Shown one piece after another: positions 8,384-17,505 of a stretch of DNA of 64,000 nt (positions are counted from its first letter, which is position 1; each line of letters opens with the position of its first letter). Source of the DNA: Maritimibacter sp. (GTDB lineage Bacteria > Pseudomonadota > Alphaproteobacteria > Rhodobacterales > Rhodobacteraceae); contig CP051232.1 in assembly GCA_017792445.1 (NCBI GenBank), positions 4,004,001 to 4,068,000 of the forward strand. The letters are read 5' to 3'. The translations under genes and the position numbers were made by a program. A model generated the notes under the pieces. The model made no database searches. It saw only the letters and a list, made by a program, of their open reading frames with translations, and had not been told where the DNA came from.

Positions 8384-9259
8384 ATGGCTATCACCGCTGC
8401 ACAGGTGAAAGAACTGCGCGAACTGTCCGGCGCAGGCATGATGGACGCCAAGAAGGCGCTGGTCGAGAACGACGGCGACATGGAAGCCGCGATCGACTGG
8501 CTGCGCACCAAAGGTCTTGCGAAAGCCGCCAAGAAATCCGGCCGTACCGCCGCCGAGGGCCTTGTGGCCGTCGCCGTTTCGGGTGGCACCGGCGTGGCTG
8601 TCGAAGTGAACTCGGAAACCGACTTCGTTGCGAAGAACGCCGAGTTCCAGACCATGGTCAAAGGCATCGCCGAAGCCGCTCTGACGGTTGATGACGTCGA
8701 CGCGCTGGCCGCTGCCGATCTGGGCGGCAAATCCGTTGCCGACACCCTGACCGACAAGATCGCCACCATCGGTGAGAACATGACCCTGCGCCGCATGGCG
8801 AAGGTTCACGGCGACACCATCTCGACCTACATCCACAACGCCGCTGGCACCGACATGGGCAAGATCGGCGTTCTGGTGGCTCTGAAGGGCGAGAACGAAG
8901 CCTTCGGCAAGCAGGTCGCGATGCACATCGCCGCCGCGAACCCGGCGTCGCTGTCCGAAGCCGATCTCGATCCGTCCGTGGTCGAGAAGGAAAAGCAGGT
9001 CCAGATGGACATCGCGCGTGAATCGGGCAAGCCCGAAGCCGTGATCGAGAAGATGATCGAAGGCCGGATGAAGAAGTTCCTGGCCGAGATCACCCTGCTG
9101 GGCCAGCAGTTCGTGGTGAACCCGGACCTGACCGTCGCCAAGGCTGCTGAAGAAGCCGGCGTCGAGATCACCGGCTTCATCCGCCTGGAAGTCGGCGAAG
9201 GCATCGAGAAGGTCGAAGAAGACTTCGCCGCCGAGGTTGCCAAGGCCGCTCAGGGCTAA
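8384..9259 (+). CDS. tsf: Translation elongation factor Ts
   Basis: 291 residues. EF-Ts exchanges GDP for GTP on EF-Tu. The N-terminal UBA-like domain ([22 protein letters not shown]) and the nucleotide-exchange core with SETDFVAKN are clear, followed by the two subdomains around MHIAAANP and [14 protein letters not shown]. The ATG at 8384 has a GAGGAG sequence just upstream and is the standard start. A strong intrinsic terminator follows. Confidence 0.97.
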   Translation: MAITAAQVKELRELSGAGMMDAKKALVENDGDMEAAIDWLRTKGLAKAAKKSGRTAAEGLVAVAVSGGTGVAVEVNSETDFVAKNAEFQTMVKGIAEAALTVDDVDALAAADLGGKSVADTLTDKIATIGENMTLRRMAKVHGDTISTYIHNAAGTDMGKIGVLVALKGENEAFGKQVAMHIAAANPASLSEADLDPSVVEKEKQVQMDIARESGKPEAVIEKMIEGRMKKFLAEITLLGQQFVVNPDLTVAKAAEEAGVEITGFIRLEVGEGIEKVEEDFAAEVAKAAQG

Positions 9260-9280
9260 GTCCTGTCGCACACCGATTGA

Positions 9281-9313
9281 AACGCCCTTCGGAGAGATCC
9301 GGGGGGCGTTTTT
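9281..9313 (+). terminator. Intrinsic terminator of rpsB-tsf
   Basis: AACGCCC (9281-9287) pairs with GGGCGTT (9304-9310); the stem extends through wobble pairs to CGG/CCG around a 6-base loop. A T run follows at 9309-9313. It lies 22 bases after the tsf stop. Confidence 0.88.
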
Positions 9314-9455
9314 CTTTGCCTAACGTTCCAAGCAGCCGCGGACAGGTACGCGAGGGGCAGGGTGGCCGGACCCGCGCTTGTGGACCCAGCGTGTAGGCGT
9401 CGTTGCATGACGCGCGGGCGACACGCCTTTAGGACGTCGGCCCAGACACGAAAAA

Positions 9456-9485
9456 ACGATGCAATCCGGGCGTGGACTGCATCGT
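9456..9485. terminator. Bidirectional intrinsic terminator
   Basis: ACGATGCA (9456-9463) pairs with TGCATCGT (9478-9485) across a 14-base loop. An A tract lies before it (9451-9455) and a T tract after it (9487-9491), so it can stop transcripts from either side. tsf already has its own terminator, so an additional transcript within 9317-9455 or from the right is implied. Confidence 0.65.
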
Positions 9486-9548
9486 CTTTTTCCAGAAGGC
9501 GCCCAGACAAATGGGGATGAGGACAAGACGCCTTATGTAATGTGCCAA

Positions 9549-9575
9549 CCTGTCTGTGGAAAATACACAGACAGG
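9549..9575. repeat. Perfect 10-bp inverted repeat
   Basis: CCTGTCTGTG (9549-9558) and CACAGACAGG (9566-9575) are separated by 7 AT-rich bases. No T run follows on either strand, so it is not a terminator. It could be a regulator-binding dyad or a hairpin within an RNA. Confidence 0.6.
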
Positions 9576-9857
9576 CCGGCGTTCCGGTCTCCCGGTGCCA
9601 ATCGGTAGTCCTTGAAATCCCAAGGCTTTCCCCACCAGCTGTTCCTTGGCTAATGCCACCACTCACGGAACATCTGTAATTTGTCCTTTCGCGTGTCTTA
9701 ATGAAAGTAAGGGATTCCCTACCTTTCCGGCAGCATCCTTGCGCATCCCTTGTTTTGCGAGTGATTCCAATGGTTTTCAGCACGTGCCGGACGACCCGAG
9801 CCAGCTGACATACAGCCTCAGGTTTATCCGGTTCTCGAATTGGAAATAGTGAATCGC

Positions 9858-9884
9858 CGCTTCGTAACGTCACGTCACGAAGCG
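9858..9884 (-). terminator. Hairpin after the LuxR-family gene
   Basis: CGCTTCGT (9858-9865) pairs with ACGAAGCG (9877-9884), with an 11-base loop, 8 bases after the leftward gene stops. The following leftward sequence is only moderately T-rich, so termination may be partial. Confidence 0.5.
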
Positions 9885-9891
9885 TGAGCGG

Positions 9892-10665
9892 TCAGGCCTC
9901 GATGCGGAAGATCTGGTTCTGCATGCTCGCCTTGACGACCGCCTGCGCGGTGGTCTCGACGTCCAGCGCCTCGCGGGCCAGACGCAGGTGCTTTTCGACC
10001 GTCGCGGGCGTCAGGCCCATGATCACACCGATATCCTGCGTTGTCTTGCCTTCGCCGACCCATTCCAGCGCCTCGCGCTGGCGCTTGGTCAGCGCCTTGC
10101 GGGTAAGCGGGAAGGGCAGGTTGAGGATCTTCAGGTGCAGAACCTTGTTCATCGCGATCAGCTCGCGCCCGTGCCGTTCCCAGATCTCGTCGGTCTCGTC
10201 CTGTCCGACGCCGGGTGCCGGGATCAGGCCGACAGCTGCGATATTGCGCGCACCAACTTCGGCAAAACTGATGGAATAACCAGCGGTTAGACCATGTTTT
10301 ACATTGAACGCGACAACTTCCTGTTCCTTGGATGTCAGCGCCTCGGCATGCTCGGCAATCCAACCCCAGGAACACGCGCCGCTGTTCTCGGTGGCCCAGC
10401 GGACCATTGGCGCGTGTTGATACAGACCTTCGTTGATGAAGGTGTCCATATAGCCGGCGCCGATGTTGGTCAGGATCAGGAAATCGTCGCGCGCACCAAG
10501 AGAACTGCGCACCCGAGAGGACGCCATCCCATAGATAAGACGCGTAAAGCCGTAAGAGGCCATCGCGTCACAGTGCATCTGCCAAAGCTCGTCCATCGAC
10601 GTGGACGAGATTACTCGTTCGACGTAGTCCAGCATCGTCATCCCGACTCTAAGCGGGGTCCTCAT
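9892..10665 (-). CDS. LuxR-family regulator with an autoinducer-binding-type domain
   Basis: About 257 residues: an N-terminal autoinducer-binding-like domain (LDYVERVISSTSMDELWQMH..., with the conserved W, Y and the Y-x-x-x-F-I block ending in YQHAPMVRWA) and a C-terminal GerE helix-turn-helix (LTKRQREALEWVGEGKTTQDIGVIMGLTPATVEKHL). It should bind DNA as a dimer and may respond to an acyl-homoserine lactone or act without one, as many Rhodobacterales LuxR solos do. No luxI-type synthase is in the window. The start is uncertain: ATGs occur at 10695, 10680, 10665 and 10641. I use 10665, which has AGGG just upstream. Confidence 0.82.
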   Translation of the reverse strand: MRTPLRVGMTMLDYVERVISSTSMDELWQMHCDAMASYGFTRLIYGMASSRVRSSLGARDDFLILTNIGAGYMDTFINEGLYQHAPMVRWATENSGACSWGWIAEHAEALTSKEQEVVAFNVKHGLTAGYSISFAEVGARNIAAVGLIPAPGVGQDETDEIWERHGRELIAMNKVLHLKILNLPFPLTRKALTKRQREALEWVGEGKTTQDIGVIMGLTPATVEKHLRLAREALDVETTAQAVVKASMQNQIFRIEA

Positions 10666-10995
10666 CCGGCCCTGTATCATTATGACTTTTGCCATCCGGT
10701 CAACCGCTTTCCTGCACGTTCCGGTTTCCCGCAAGGAGGCGCCGGTCGCCCTGTGGACGTCACCGCGGCGGAGTGTCAGACGCAGGCGGCAAGTAGTACA
10801 CGCGTTCAATTACGTGGAGGTAATCAGGTGATCAAGCGGATTTGATGCGGCAAAACGGCAAAGGCGGGAACATGCGCGCCGTCCGGCAAATGCTAACGCC
10901 GTAAGGGATTTTTTCCACCGCTTGCAGTGTGGACAAGACGGCCGGACCTTATAGGCCCGGCATGTCTAATATTTACATAATACCGATTATCGGAC
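10666..10995. other. Gap between the LuxR-family gene and phoB
   Basis: Apart from possible extra codons at the LuxR start, I see no gene in these 330 bases. On the leftward strand TTGATC and TAATTG stand 17 bases apart near 10807-10835 and could be the LuxR promoter, but this is weak. The right part holds the hairpin behind phoB. Confidence 0.4.
10941..10961 (-). terminator. Hairpin after phoB
   Basis: GCCGGACCT (10941-10949) and AGGCCCGGC (10953-10961) form a 9-bp stem with one wobble pair and a 3-base loop, 35 bases past the phoB stop. There is no T run, so it may act as an RNA 3'-end stabiliser or a weak terminator. Confidence 0.5.
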
Positions 10996-11685
10996 TTAGC
11001 CCAGCGCGTAACCAGCGCCACGCACCGTGCGGATCGGATCTTCCCCGCCATGGATGCCAAGCGCTTTGCGCAGCCGTCCGATGTGGACGTCGACCGTGCG
11101 CGTGTCGACATAGATGTCCCGGCCCCACACGCGGTCCAGAAGCTGCTCGCGGCTCCAGACGCGGCCCGGCTTTTCCATGAACGTGGTCAGCAGACGGAAT
11201 TCCGTCGGCCCCAGCTTCAGCTCCTTGCCATCGCGCGAGACCTTGTGGGTTTCGGCGTCCAGCAGGATGTCGGAGAACTCAAGCTGCTGCCCCACCGCCG
11301 CAGGACGCGTCCGGCGAAGCTGAGCCCGCACGCGCGCCATCAGCTCGATCACAGAGAACGGTTTGACCACGTAATCGTCGGCGCCGGTCTCCAGCCCGCG
11401 CACGCGGTCGACTTCCTCGGACCGCGCGGACAGCATGATGACAGGCACCGTGCGGGTCTGAGGCCGGGTCTTCAGACGTCGGCAGATCTCGATGCCCGAG
11501 ACGCCCGGAAGCATCCAGTCCAGCAGGATGATGTCCGGGATGTCTTCCTCGACCAGCAAAAGCGCGTCGTCGCCGGTCCCGGCGCGCGCCACCTCGAAAC
11601 CTTCCGCTTCTAGGTTGTACGCCAGAACCTCGCGTTGCGAGGGCTCGTCCTCGACAACAAGAACCTTGGGTTGCGCTGCGGCCAT
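10996..11685 (-). CDS. phoB: Phosphate regulon response regulator PhoB
   Basis: 229 residues. The receiver domain has the acidic pocket E12-D13 and the phospho-acceptor Asp56 in ILLDWMLPG; the OmpR-type winged-helix domain (LGPTEFRLLTTFMEKPGRVWSREQLLDRVWG...RTVDVHIGRLRKAL) occupies the second half. When phosphorylated by PhoR it activates genes with Pho boxes. The ATG at 11685-11683 overlaps the phoU stop (ATGA), so translation is coupled. It is the last gene of the pst-pho unit. Confidence 0.95.
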   Translation of the reverse strand: MAAAQPKVLVVEDEPSQREVLAYNLEAEGFEVARAGTGDDALLLVEEDIPDIILLDWMLPGVSGIEICRRLKTRPQTRTVPVIMLSARSEEVDRVRGLETGADDYVVKPFSVIELMARVRAQLRRTRPAAVGQQLEFSDILLDAETHKVSRDGKELKLGPTEFRLLTTFMEKPGRVWSREQLLDRVWGRDIYVDTRTVDVHIGRLRKALGIHGGEDPIRTVRGAGYALG

Positions 11686-12401
11686 CAAACGACCCCGTCC
11701 GTGGACATGAAGGGCGTCTCGTCGCTTTTGTTGCGGCGCTCTTCCGGCATCTCGCCGGTGACAAGGTACACGACCTGTTCAGCCACCGCGGTCACATGAT
11801 CGCCCATGCGTTCCATGTTCTTGGCGATGAAATGCAGGTGCATACAGGCCGTGATGTTGCGCGGGTCTTCCATCATGTGCGTCAGCAGTTCGCGGAACAC
11901 GGCGTTGTACAGCTGGTCGACTTCCTCGTCACGCTCGATGACCTGCTGGGCCAGTTCGGCGTCGCGCTGTGCAAAGGCGTCCAGTGAGTCCTTCAGCATG
12001 GCCTGCACGTCGCGCGCCATGCGGCGGATCGCCGGCACGGCCTCGTCGACGGGGGCGAGGGTGGCCAGAACCGTGGTCCGCTTGGCGAGGTTCTTGGTGT
12101 AGTCCCCTACCCGTTCAAGGTTGCCGCTGATCTTCATCACCGACAGGATCGTGCGAAGGTCGGTCGCCATCGGGTTCCGGATCGCGATGATGCGGGCCGA
12201 TTCCTCGTTCACTTCCTCTTCGATCGCGTCGATCTTCTTGTCGTTCTGAAGGATCTGGCCGGCCAGTTCCTGATCGCGGTCAAGGAAGGCCCGGACACCC
12301 TCGAGGATCGAGGCTTCGACCAGACCGCCCATCTTCATGATCAGCGCCTGAAGGCCTTCGAGATCGCGGTCGAAGGCGGTGGAGATGTGTTTGTCCTGCA
12401 T
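11685..12401 (-). CDS. phoU: Phosphate signalling protein PhoU
   Basis: 238 residues with the two tandem three-helix PhoU repeats, including the EEEVNEESARIIAIRNPMATDLRTI and EVDQLYNAVFRELLTHMMEDP segments that form the metal-binding faces. PhoU links the Pst transporter to PhoR and keeps the regulon off when phosphate is plentiful. The ATG at 12401 is preceded by GGATAAGAG; the upstream extension of the frame lies inside pstB and is not credible. The gene begins 5 bases after the pstB stop. Confidence 0.95.
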   Translation of the reverse strand: MQDKHISTAFDRDLEGLQALIMKMGGLVEASILEGVRAFLDRDQELAGQILQNDKKIDAIEEEVNEESARIIAIRNPMATDLRTILSVMKISGNLERVGDYTKNLAKRTTVLATLAPVDEAVPAIRRMARDVQAMLKDSLDAFAQRDAELAQQVIERDEEVDQLYNAVFRELLTHMMEDPRNITACMHLHFIAKNMERMGDHVTAVAEQVVYLVTGEMPEERRNKSDETPFMSTDGVV

Positions 12402-12405
12402 TCTC

Positions 12406-13215
12406 TTATCCAATCCGTCCCGAGATATAGCTTTCAGTCCGCGGGTCCTTGGGGTTGGTGAAGATCTGGTCGGTCTCGCCGTATTCGACAAGGTTGCCGA
12501 GGTGGAAGAACGCCGTCTTCTGGCTGACGCGCGCGGCCTGCTGCATCGAGTGGGTCACGATGACCACCGAGTACTGGTTGCGCAGTTCGTCGATGAGATC
12601 CTCGACCTGATCGGTCGCGATGGGGTCCAGCGCCGAACAGGGTTCGTCCATCAGCAGGACTTCCGGCTCGGTGGCAACGGCGCGGGCGATGCACAGACGC
12701 TGCTGCTGGCCGCCCGACAGGCCGGTGCCCGGTGCCTGAAGGCGGTCTTTCACCTCGTCCCAGATCGCGCCGCGGCGCAGGGATTTCTCGACGATCTCAT
12801 CCAGTTCGGCCTTGTTCTTGGCAAGACCGTGGATCCGGGGGCCGTAGGCGATGTTGTCGTAGATCGACTTGGGGAACGGGTTCGGCTTCTGGAACACCAT
12901 GCCCACCTTGGCGCGAAGCTGCACCGGGTCGACCTTCTTGTCGTAGATGTCCTCTCCGTCCAGCGCGATTGTGCCCTCGACCCGGCAGACGTCGATGGTG
13001 TCGTTCATCCGGTTCAGACAACGCAGGAAGGTGGACTTGCCGCAGCCCGACGGCCCGATGAAGGCGGTCACGGTGCGGTCCTCGATTTCCACGTTCACGT
13101 CCTTGATGGCGTGGTTCTCGCCATAATACACCTGAACGTCGCGGGCGGAGATTTTGGTGTTCTGGGGCATGTTCTTCACGTTCTGGGCCGTCGTCGGCAT
13201 TTCGGTCATGTTCAT
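12406..13215 (-). CDS. pstB: Phosphate ABC transporter ATP-binding protein PstB
   Basis: 269 residues: Walker [10 protein letters not shown], signature [14 protein letters not shown], Walker [13 protein letters not shown], and the H-loop in [15 protein letters not shown]. It powers high-affinity phosphate uptake through PstC/PstA. An 11-base gap separates it from pstA, and GGAG precedes the chosen ATG. The N-terminus has a short extension ([17 protein letters not shown]) before the conserved fold. Confidence 0.96.
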   Translation of the reverse strand: MNMTEMPTTAQNVKNMPQNTKISARDVQVYYGENHAIKDVNVEIEDRTVTAFIGPSGCGKSTFLRCLNRMNDTIDVCRVEGTIALDGEDIYDKKVDPVQLRAKVGMVFQKPNPFPKSIYDNIAYGPRIHGLAKNKAELDEIVEKSLRRGAIWDEVKDRLQAPGTGLSGGQQQRLCIARAVATEPEVLLMDEPCSALDPIATDQVEDLIDELRNQYSVVIVTHSMQQAARVSQKTAFFHLGNLVEYGETDQIFTNPKDPRTESYISGRIG

Positions 13216-13226
13216 TCTTATACTCC

Positions 13227-14585
13227 TTACCAGCGGCGTTCGAACCGTCGGCGCAGAAGGATGGCGATGATGTTCATCGTCATGAGGAAGAGCAGCAGCA
13301 CGATGATGCCGCCCCAGGCACGTTCATAGTAAGCCGGGTCCGCCCGCTTGGCCCATTCGTAGATCTGGGCCGGCATGGCCGAGTTCGGCGACAGGAAGCC
13401 CGCCGTGATGCCATCGGGGTAGTTCGAGGCGATGAAGCCCACCATGCCGATCAGCAGCAGCGGCGCGGTCTCGCCAAGCGCCTGCGCAAGGCCGATGATG
13501 GTGCCGGTCAGGATGCCGGGCATCGCCAGCGGCAGCACGTGGTGGAACACCGCCTGCGTCTTCGAGGCCCCTACCCCAAGCGCCGCATCTCGGATCGACG
13601 GCGGCACCGCCTTCAGCGACGCGCGGGTCGAGATGATGATGGTCGGCAGGGTCATCAGCGTCAGCACAAGGCCACCGACCAGCGGCGCCGACTGCGGCAG
13701 GCCGACAAGCTGGATGAACACGGCAAGGCCAAGGATACCGAACACGATGGACGGCACGGCGGCCAGGTTCGAGATGTTCACCTCGATCAGGTCGGTCCAG
13801 CGGTTCTTGGGCGCGAACTCTTCCAGATAGATCGACGCGGCGACACCGATCGGCAGCGCCAGCAAAAGCACCACCAGCATCATGAACAGCGAGCCCAGCA
13901 TCGAAACGCCGATACCGGCCTGTTCCGGGCGGCTTTCCGAGGCGTCCGAGCCGGTGATGAAGGCCCAGTTGAACGCACGCTCCAGCCCGCCCTCTTCCGA
14001 CAGCACGTCGACGATATTGAGGTGCTCGGCGTCAAGGTTCTTGTCGCGGGCAAGGTCATCGCGGGTGACGCGACCCTTCATGTAGCCGTCCACCCGGCTG
14101 GATGCCAGCACGCGGAAGGTCACTGTCTCGCCAATCAGGTCGGGGTTGGCGAGCACCGTGTTGCGGATCTGCGCGGCGGCGCCCGAGGACACCATCTTGC
14201 GCAGGTCGGCGCCGGACATCTCGGTCTCGATCCCGTGCTCGGCCACCAGACGCTCCAGCGCCTGTTCGATCAGCGGGTTGTACCCGAAGGTCGACACTTT
14301 CGAAATATCGGCGGGGTCGCGGTTGCCGTTCGGGTCCAGCGCTTCCGCTTCCAGGACCACGGGCATATCGAAAGACGTCTGCGTGAAGGCCGGGATGCCG
14401 TTGCGGACGATGGTCACCAGCAGGATCACAAGGAACACCAGCCCGATGCCGACGGCGGTCATGCCGTAGATCTTGAACCGGGTCTCGGCGGCGTTGCGGC
14501 GGCGGGTGCGGGCGTCCAGCGTGTACAAAGAGCTGGTGCGGCGCTCGTTCCCGGCGACGGAGTTCTGCGAGGTCGCGTCGGTCAT
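13227..14585 (-). CDS. pstA: Phosphate ABC transporter permease PstA (long form)
   Basis: 452 residues, about 150 longer than enteric PstA. The extra length is an N-terminal region (about residues 60-210, between the first membrane span and the conserved permease) of the DUF3333 type. The C-terminal permease domain carries the EAA loop ([32 protein letters not shown]) that contacts PstB. The gene's ATG overlaps the pstC stop by four bases. Confidence 0.94.
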   Translation of the reverse strand: MTDATSQNSVAGNERRTSSLYTLDARTRRRNAAETRFKIYGMTAVGIGLVFLVILLVTIVRNGIPAFTQTSFDMPVVLEAEALDPNGNRDPADISKVSTFGYNPLIEQALERLVAEHGIETEMSGADLRKMVSSGAAAQIRNTVLANPDLIGETVTFRVLASSRVDGYMKGRVTRDDLARDKNLDAEHLNIVDVLSEEGGLERAFNWAFITGSDASESRPEQAGIGVSMLGSLFMMLVVLLLALPIGVAASIYLEEFAPKNRWTDLIEVNISNLAAVPSIVFGILGLAVFIQLVGLPQSAPLVGGLVLTLMTLPTIIISTRASLKAVPPSIRDAALGVGASKTQAVFHHVLPLAMPGILTGTIIGLAQALGETAPLLLIGMVGFIASNYPDGITAGFLSPNSAMPAQIYEWAKRADPAYYERAWGGIIVLLLFLMTMNIIAILLRRRFERRW

Positions 14586-16045
14586 TCGTACTGCTCCCGG
14601 TATTTGCGCACGATGTAGAGGGCGAGAACGTTCAGGGCGAGGGTGATGACGAACAGCGTCATGCCCAGCGAGAAGGCGACAAGCGCCTCGGGAGACGAAA
14701 AGTCAGCGTCGCCGGTCAGCTGCGACACGATCTTGGCGGTGACGGTGGTCATCGCCTCGAACGGGTTCAGCGAAAGCCGTGCGGCGGCCCCTGCCCCGAG
14801 CACCACGATCATCGTCTCGCCGATGGCACGCGATGCGGCCAGCAGGATGGCGCCCACGATGCCCGGAAGCGCTGCGGGCAGCACGACCTGCTTGACGGTC
14901 TCGGACTTGGTCGCGCCAAGGCCAAGCGCCCCGTCCCGCATCGCCTGCGGCACCGCGTTGATGATGTCATCCGACAGCGAGGACACGAAGGGGATCAGCA
15001 TGATGCCCATCACCAGCCCCGCGGTCATCACCGACGAGGCCGCGCCCATCCATCCGGTGCCGTTCGGCCCGAAGACCTGCAACAGCAGCGGACCGACCGT
15101 CAGAAGCGCGAAGAGACCGTAGACAATGGTCGGGATACCGGCCAGCACCTCGATCAGCGGCTTGGCGAACGACCGCATCTTCGGCGACGCGTATTCCGAC
15201 AGGTAGACGGCAGCGAAAAGACCGATCGGCACGGCCACCGCCAGCGCGATGATCGAGATGTACATCGTGCCCCACAGCAGCGGGATGATCCCAAGCTGAG
15301 AGCCACCGCCGAAGCTGGGCGACCACGTGGTGCCGAAGAAGAAATCCGACGCCGGGTACAGGGTGAAGAAGTCGATCGTGTTGAAGATCAGCGACAGCAC
15401 GATGCCGATCGTCGTCAGGATCGCGATAGAGGCCGCGAGGATCAGCAGGTAGCGGATCGAGGTCTCGACGACGTTGCGGGCGCGGAAATCCTTGTGCGAC
15501 CGCAGGAAGGCAAAGATGAACCCGCCGACCGCGATGGCAAGCACGACGACCGTCATCAGGATGTTGCCGGTCTTGCTTAGGTTCCGGTAGCTCTGGGCCG
15601 CGTCCAGCACCGGCTCGCTGACATCCGAGCCAAGTGCTACGCCGACCGAAGCGAGCAGGCCGCGCAGGTCGGTGTCCTCGGTGCTGATCTCGCTTACCTC
15701 GTTGGCCGGAATGGCTCCGCCGGCGACGGCAAGGTCAAGGCCGTTGGCCACCCGGCGCACATCCGACATCACCAGCCCAAGAGAGCTGGCTTCCGGGATC
15801 GCGGTGTCGGGGATGGTCGATGCGACCGAGTTGTTGATGACGATGGGCTGAATGATGAGCCAGCAGACCAGCACGAGAAGCGAAAACACCACCGTGAAGA
15901 TGGCGACGCTCGACCCGTAGTAGCTTGGCAGGGAATGAAGCTTGCGGCTATCGCCGCCCGCGCTGGCCAGTGCGCGCTGTCGGCCCATGATATAGCCGAC
16001 CACAGCAAGGGCCAGGATGATCAGAACGATCCAGAGGACGGGCAT
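14582..16045 (-). CDS. pstC: Phosphate ABC transporter permease PstC (long form)
   Basis: 487 residues against about 320 in Escherichia coli. A first span (VLWIVLIILALAVVGYIMG) and a long extra N-terminal region precede the standard six-span permease with its EAA loop (AMRDGALGLGATKSETVKQVVLPAALPGIVGA). Paired with the long PstA, it fits the extended Pst permeases of alphaproteobacteria. The ATG at 16045 is preceded by a G-rich ribosome-binding sequence; a TTG 5 codons earlier is less likely. It follows pstS after 93 bases containing a strong hairpin. Confidence 0.94.
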   Translation of the reverse strand: MPVLWIVLIILALAVVGYIMGRQRALASAGGDSRKLHSLPSYYGSSVAIFTVVFSLLVLVCWLIIQPIVINNSVASTIPDTAIPEASSLGLVMSDVRRVANGLDLAVAGGAIPANEVSEISTEDTDLRGLLASVGVALGSDVSEPVLDAAQSYRNLSKTGNILMTVVVLAIAVGGFIFAFLRSHKDFRARNVVETSIRYLLILAASIAILTTIGIVLSLIFNTIDFFTLYPASDFFFGTTWSPSFGGGSQLGIIPLLWGTMYISIIALAVAVPIGLFAAVYLSEYASPKMRSFAKPLIEVLAGIPTIVYGLFALLTVGPLLLQVFGPNGTGWMGAASSVMTAGLVMGIMLIPFVSSLSDDIINAVPQAMRDGALGLGATKSETVKQVVLPAALPGIVGAILLAASRAIGETMIVVLGAGAAARLSLNPFEAMTTVTAKIVSQLTGDADFSSPEALVAFSLGMTLFVITLALNVLALYIVRKYREQYE

Positions 16046-16094
16046 TAACGCAACCCCCAAGGCTTTCCGTCGTTGAATTCAGGTAGACAATGCA

Positions 16095-16117
16095 GAGGCG
16101 GCCACGCGGGCCGCCTC
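16095..16117 (-). promoter_or_regulatory. Intercistronic hairpin between pstS and pstC
   Basis: GAGGCGGCC (16095-16103) and GGCCGCCTC (16109-16117) form a perfect 9-bp stem with a 5-base loop. The leftward sequence after it is not a T run. Such hairpins commonly protect the upstream message or partly stop transcription, giving more binding protein than permease. Confidence 0.6.
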
Positions 16118-16138
16118 CTGACAAGGCCGAGGCCTTGA

Positions 16139-17179
16139 TTACATGGCGCCGCCCATGGTCTTTTCTTCGGCCACGGTGGCCTGGGTGTCGGCCAGTTCCG
16201 GGTCCGACACGAGGCCGTAGTTGGCCAGCGGGCCCGACGGACCGGCGATGTCGTTGGACACGAAGAACTCGGCGTACTCTTTCAGACCGGGGATCACGCC
16301 GATGTGGGCCTTCTTGATGTAGAAGAACAGCGGACGCGAAACCGGGTACTCGCCCGAAGCGATGGTCTCGGTCGACGGCTCGACACCGCCCATGGTGGCG
16401 ACCTTCAGCTTGTCGGTGTTGTTCTCGTAGAACGCCAGGCCGAACACGCCCAGGCCGTTCGGGTTGGTGTCGATACGAGCGAGGGTCTCGGTGTAGTCAC
16501 CGTCGATGTCGACCGACTTGCCGTCGGTGCGGACCGCCATGCAGGCGCCTTCGGCGTCGTCTTCCGACATGCCGGAAGCGATGAAGGCTTCCATGGCGCC
16601 GGTGTCTTCACAGCCCTGCAGCAGGACCTTCTCTTCGAACACTTCACGGGTGCCGTGCTTGGTGCCCGGGATGAAGGCGGCGATTTCAACGGCCGGCAGG
16701 TCGGCGTTGGCGTCGGCCCAGGTCATGTTCGGGTTGGCGACGATCTCGCCGTCGACGGGCAGTTCGGCGGCCAGCGCGTTGAACCAGTCAGCCGGTTCGA
16801 AAGCGGTGAATTCCGGGCCGTTGATCTGGCTGGCGAAGACGATGCCGTCATAGCCGATGCGGACTTCGATGATGTCGGTCACGCCGTTGGCGGCGCAAGC
16901 TTCGATTTCTTTTTCGCGGATGGCGCGCGAGGCGTTCGCGATGTCGATGGTGTTCTCACCAACGCCTTCGCAGAAGCGCTTCAGACCGGCCGACGAACCG
17001 CCCGATTCCACGACCGGCGTCGGGAAGTCGAAGTTCTCGCCGAACGCTTCGGCAACGATCGAGGCGTAGGGCAGAACGGTCGACGAGCCGGCAACCTGAA
17101 CGTTGTCGCGCGCGGCAGCCGCGGTCGCGGAAACGGCAGCGATCGCCAGGGTGGAGGCGGTCAGTTTCGCAAAGGACAT
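16139..17179 (-). CDS. pstS: Periplasmic phosphate-binding protein PstS
   Basis: 346 residues. A Sec signal (MSFAKLTASTLAIAAVSATAAAA) is followed by DNVQVAGSSTVLPYASIVAE, the phosphate-loop signature, and by ESGGSSAGLKRFCEG, which also contacts phosphate. It captures phosphate for PstCAB. There is no lipobox, so it is a soluble periplasmic protein. It heads the pstSCAB-phoU-phoB unit, under the Pho box 95 bases upstream. Confidence 0.95.
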   Translation of the reverse strand: MSFAKLTASTLAIAAVSATAAAARDNVQVAGSSTVLPYASIVAEAFGENFDFPTPVVESGGSSAGLKRFCEGVGENTIDIANASRAIREKEIEACAANGVTDIIEVRIGYDGIVFASQINGPEFTAFEPADWFNALAAELPVDGEIVANPNMTWADANADLPAVEIAAFIPGTKHGTREVFEEKVLLQGCEDTGAMEAFIASGMSEDDAEGACMAVRTDGKSVDIDGDYTETLARIDTNPNGLGVFGLAFYENNTDKLKVATMGGVEPSTETIASGEYPVSRPLFFYIKKAHIGVIPGLKEYAEFFVSNDIAGPSGPLANYGLVSDPELADTQATVAEEKTMGGAM

Positions 17180-17273
17180 TTAAAGCTCCTGATTGAGTTT
17201 TTCCGGGGGGTCCCTTCGGTGGCTTTTGCCCCCCTCGTGCGGCGGTCCCTAGCAACCGCGGCCCGAAGCTTTT

Positions 17274-17302
17274 GTGACACCTGCGTAACGGTTTTATGAC
17301 AG
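17274..17302 (-). promoter_or_regulatory. Pho box with three 11-bp-spaced repeats upstream of pstS
   Basis: Read leftward, CTGTCAT, CCGTTAC and GTGTCAC occur at exact 11-base steps (rightward positions 17296-17302, 17285-17291 and 17274-17280), each followed by a four-base spacer, two of them AAAA. This is the direct-repeat PhoB-binding pattern. It supports phosphate-starvation control of the whole operon, including phoB itself. Confidence 0.75.
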
Positions 17303-17505
17303 TCGGGGCCTCTGCCCCTCGGGACGCCGCGTCACGGGCCGAATGGCGTTCGCAAGCCCTTGTTTTGTTTACTTCATGGCGATCGGGCACTTTTTGCCGA
17401 TTTCCGGCTTCCGTGGCGGAAATCCGGAAGGCTGACACCGGGCGAAAGGCGGATTGCGACAGAATCGTCCGAACGAGTCGCGCGTTGGGGGAGCCTCTCG
17501 CCCTC

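Larger units (their letters stand above)
9317..9891. other. Long noncoding stretch with several dyads between tsf and the LuxR gene
   Basis: No convincing gene is present in these 575 bases: the frames that cross it have no family character, no ribosome-binding site and atypical composition. The DNA is less GC-rich than its surroundings. It contains a nested hairpin (GCGTGT/ACACGC around GCGTC/GACGC, near 9390-9428), a bidirectional terminator (9456-9485), a 10-bp inverted repeat (9549-9575), and a CCAAGG/CCTTGG pair near 9630-9653. It may hold one or more small RNAs, or regulatory DNA of the LuxR gene. Confidence 0.45.

Noticed and set aside
9549-9575. Lux box reading of the inverted repeat
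   Set aside because: The dyad spans 27 bases with 10-bp arms, longer than the 18-20 base lux box, and it lies beyond the 3' end of the LuxR gene.
9256-9873. A 205-codon frame in the tsf-LuxR gap
   Set aside because: No ribosome-binding site, no family character and it crosses the tsf terminator and the bidirectional terminator.
10641-10695. TTGACC followed by CATAAT or TAATGA as a LuxR promoter
   Set aside because: Spacing is only 13-15 bases and the elements overlap possible start codons.
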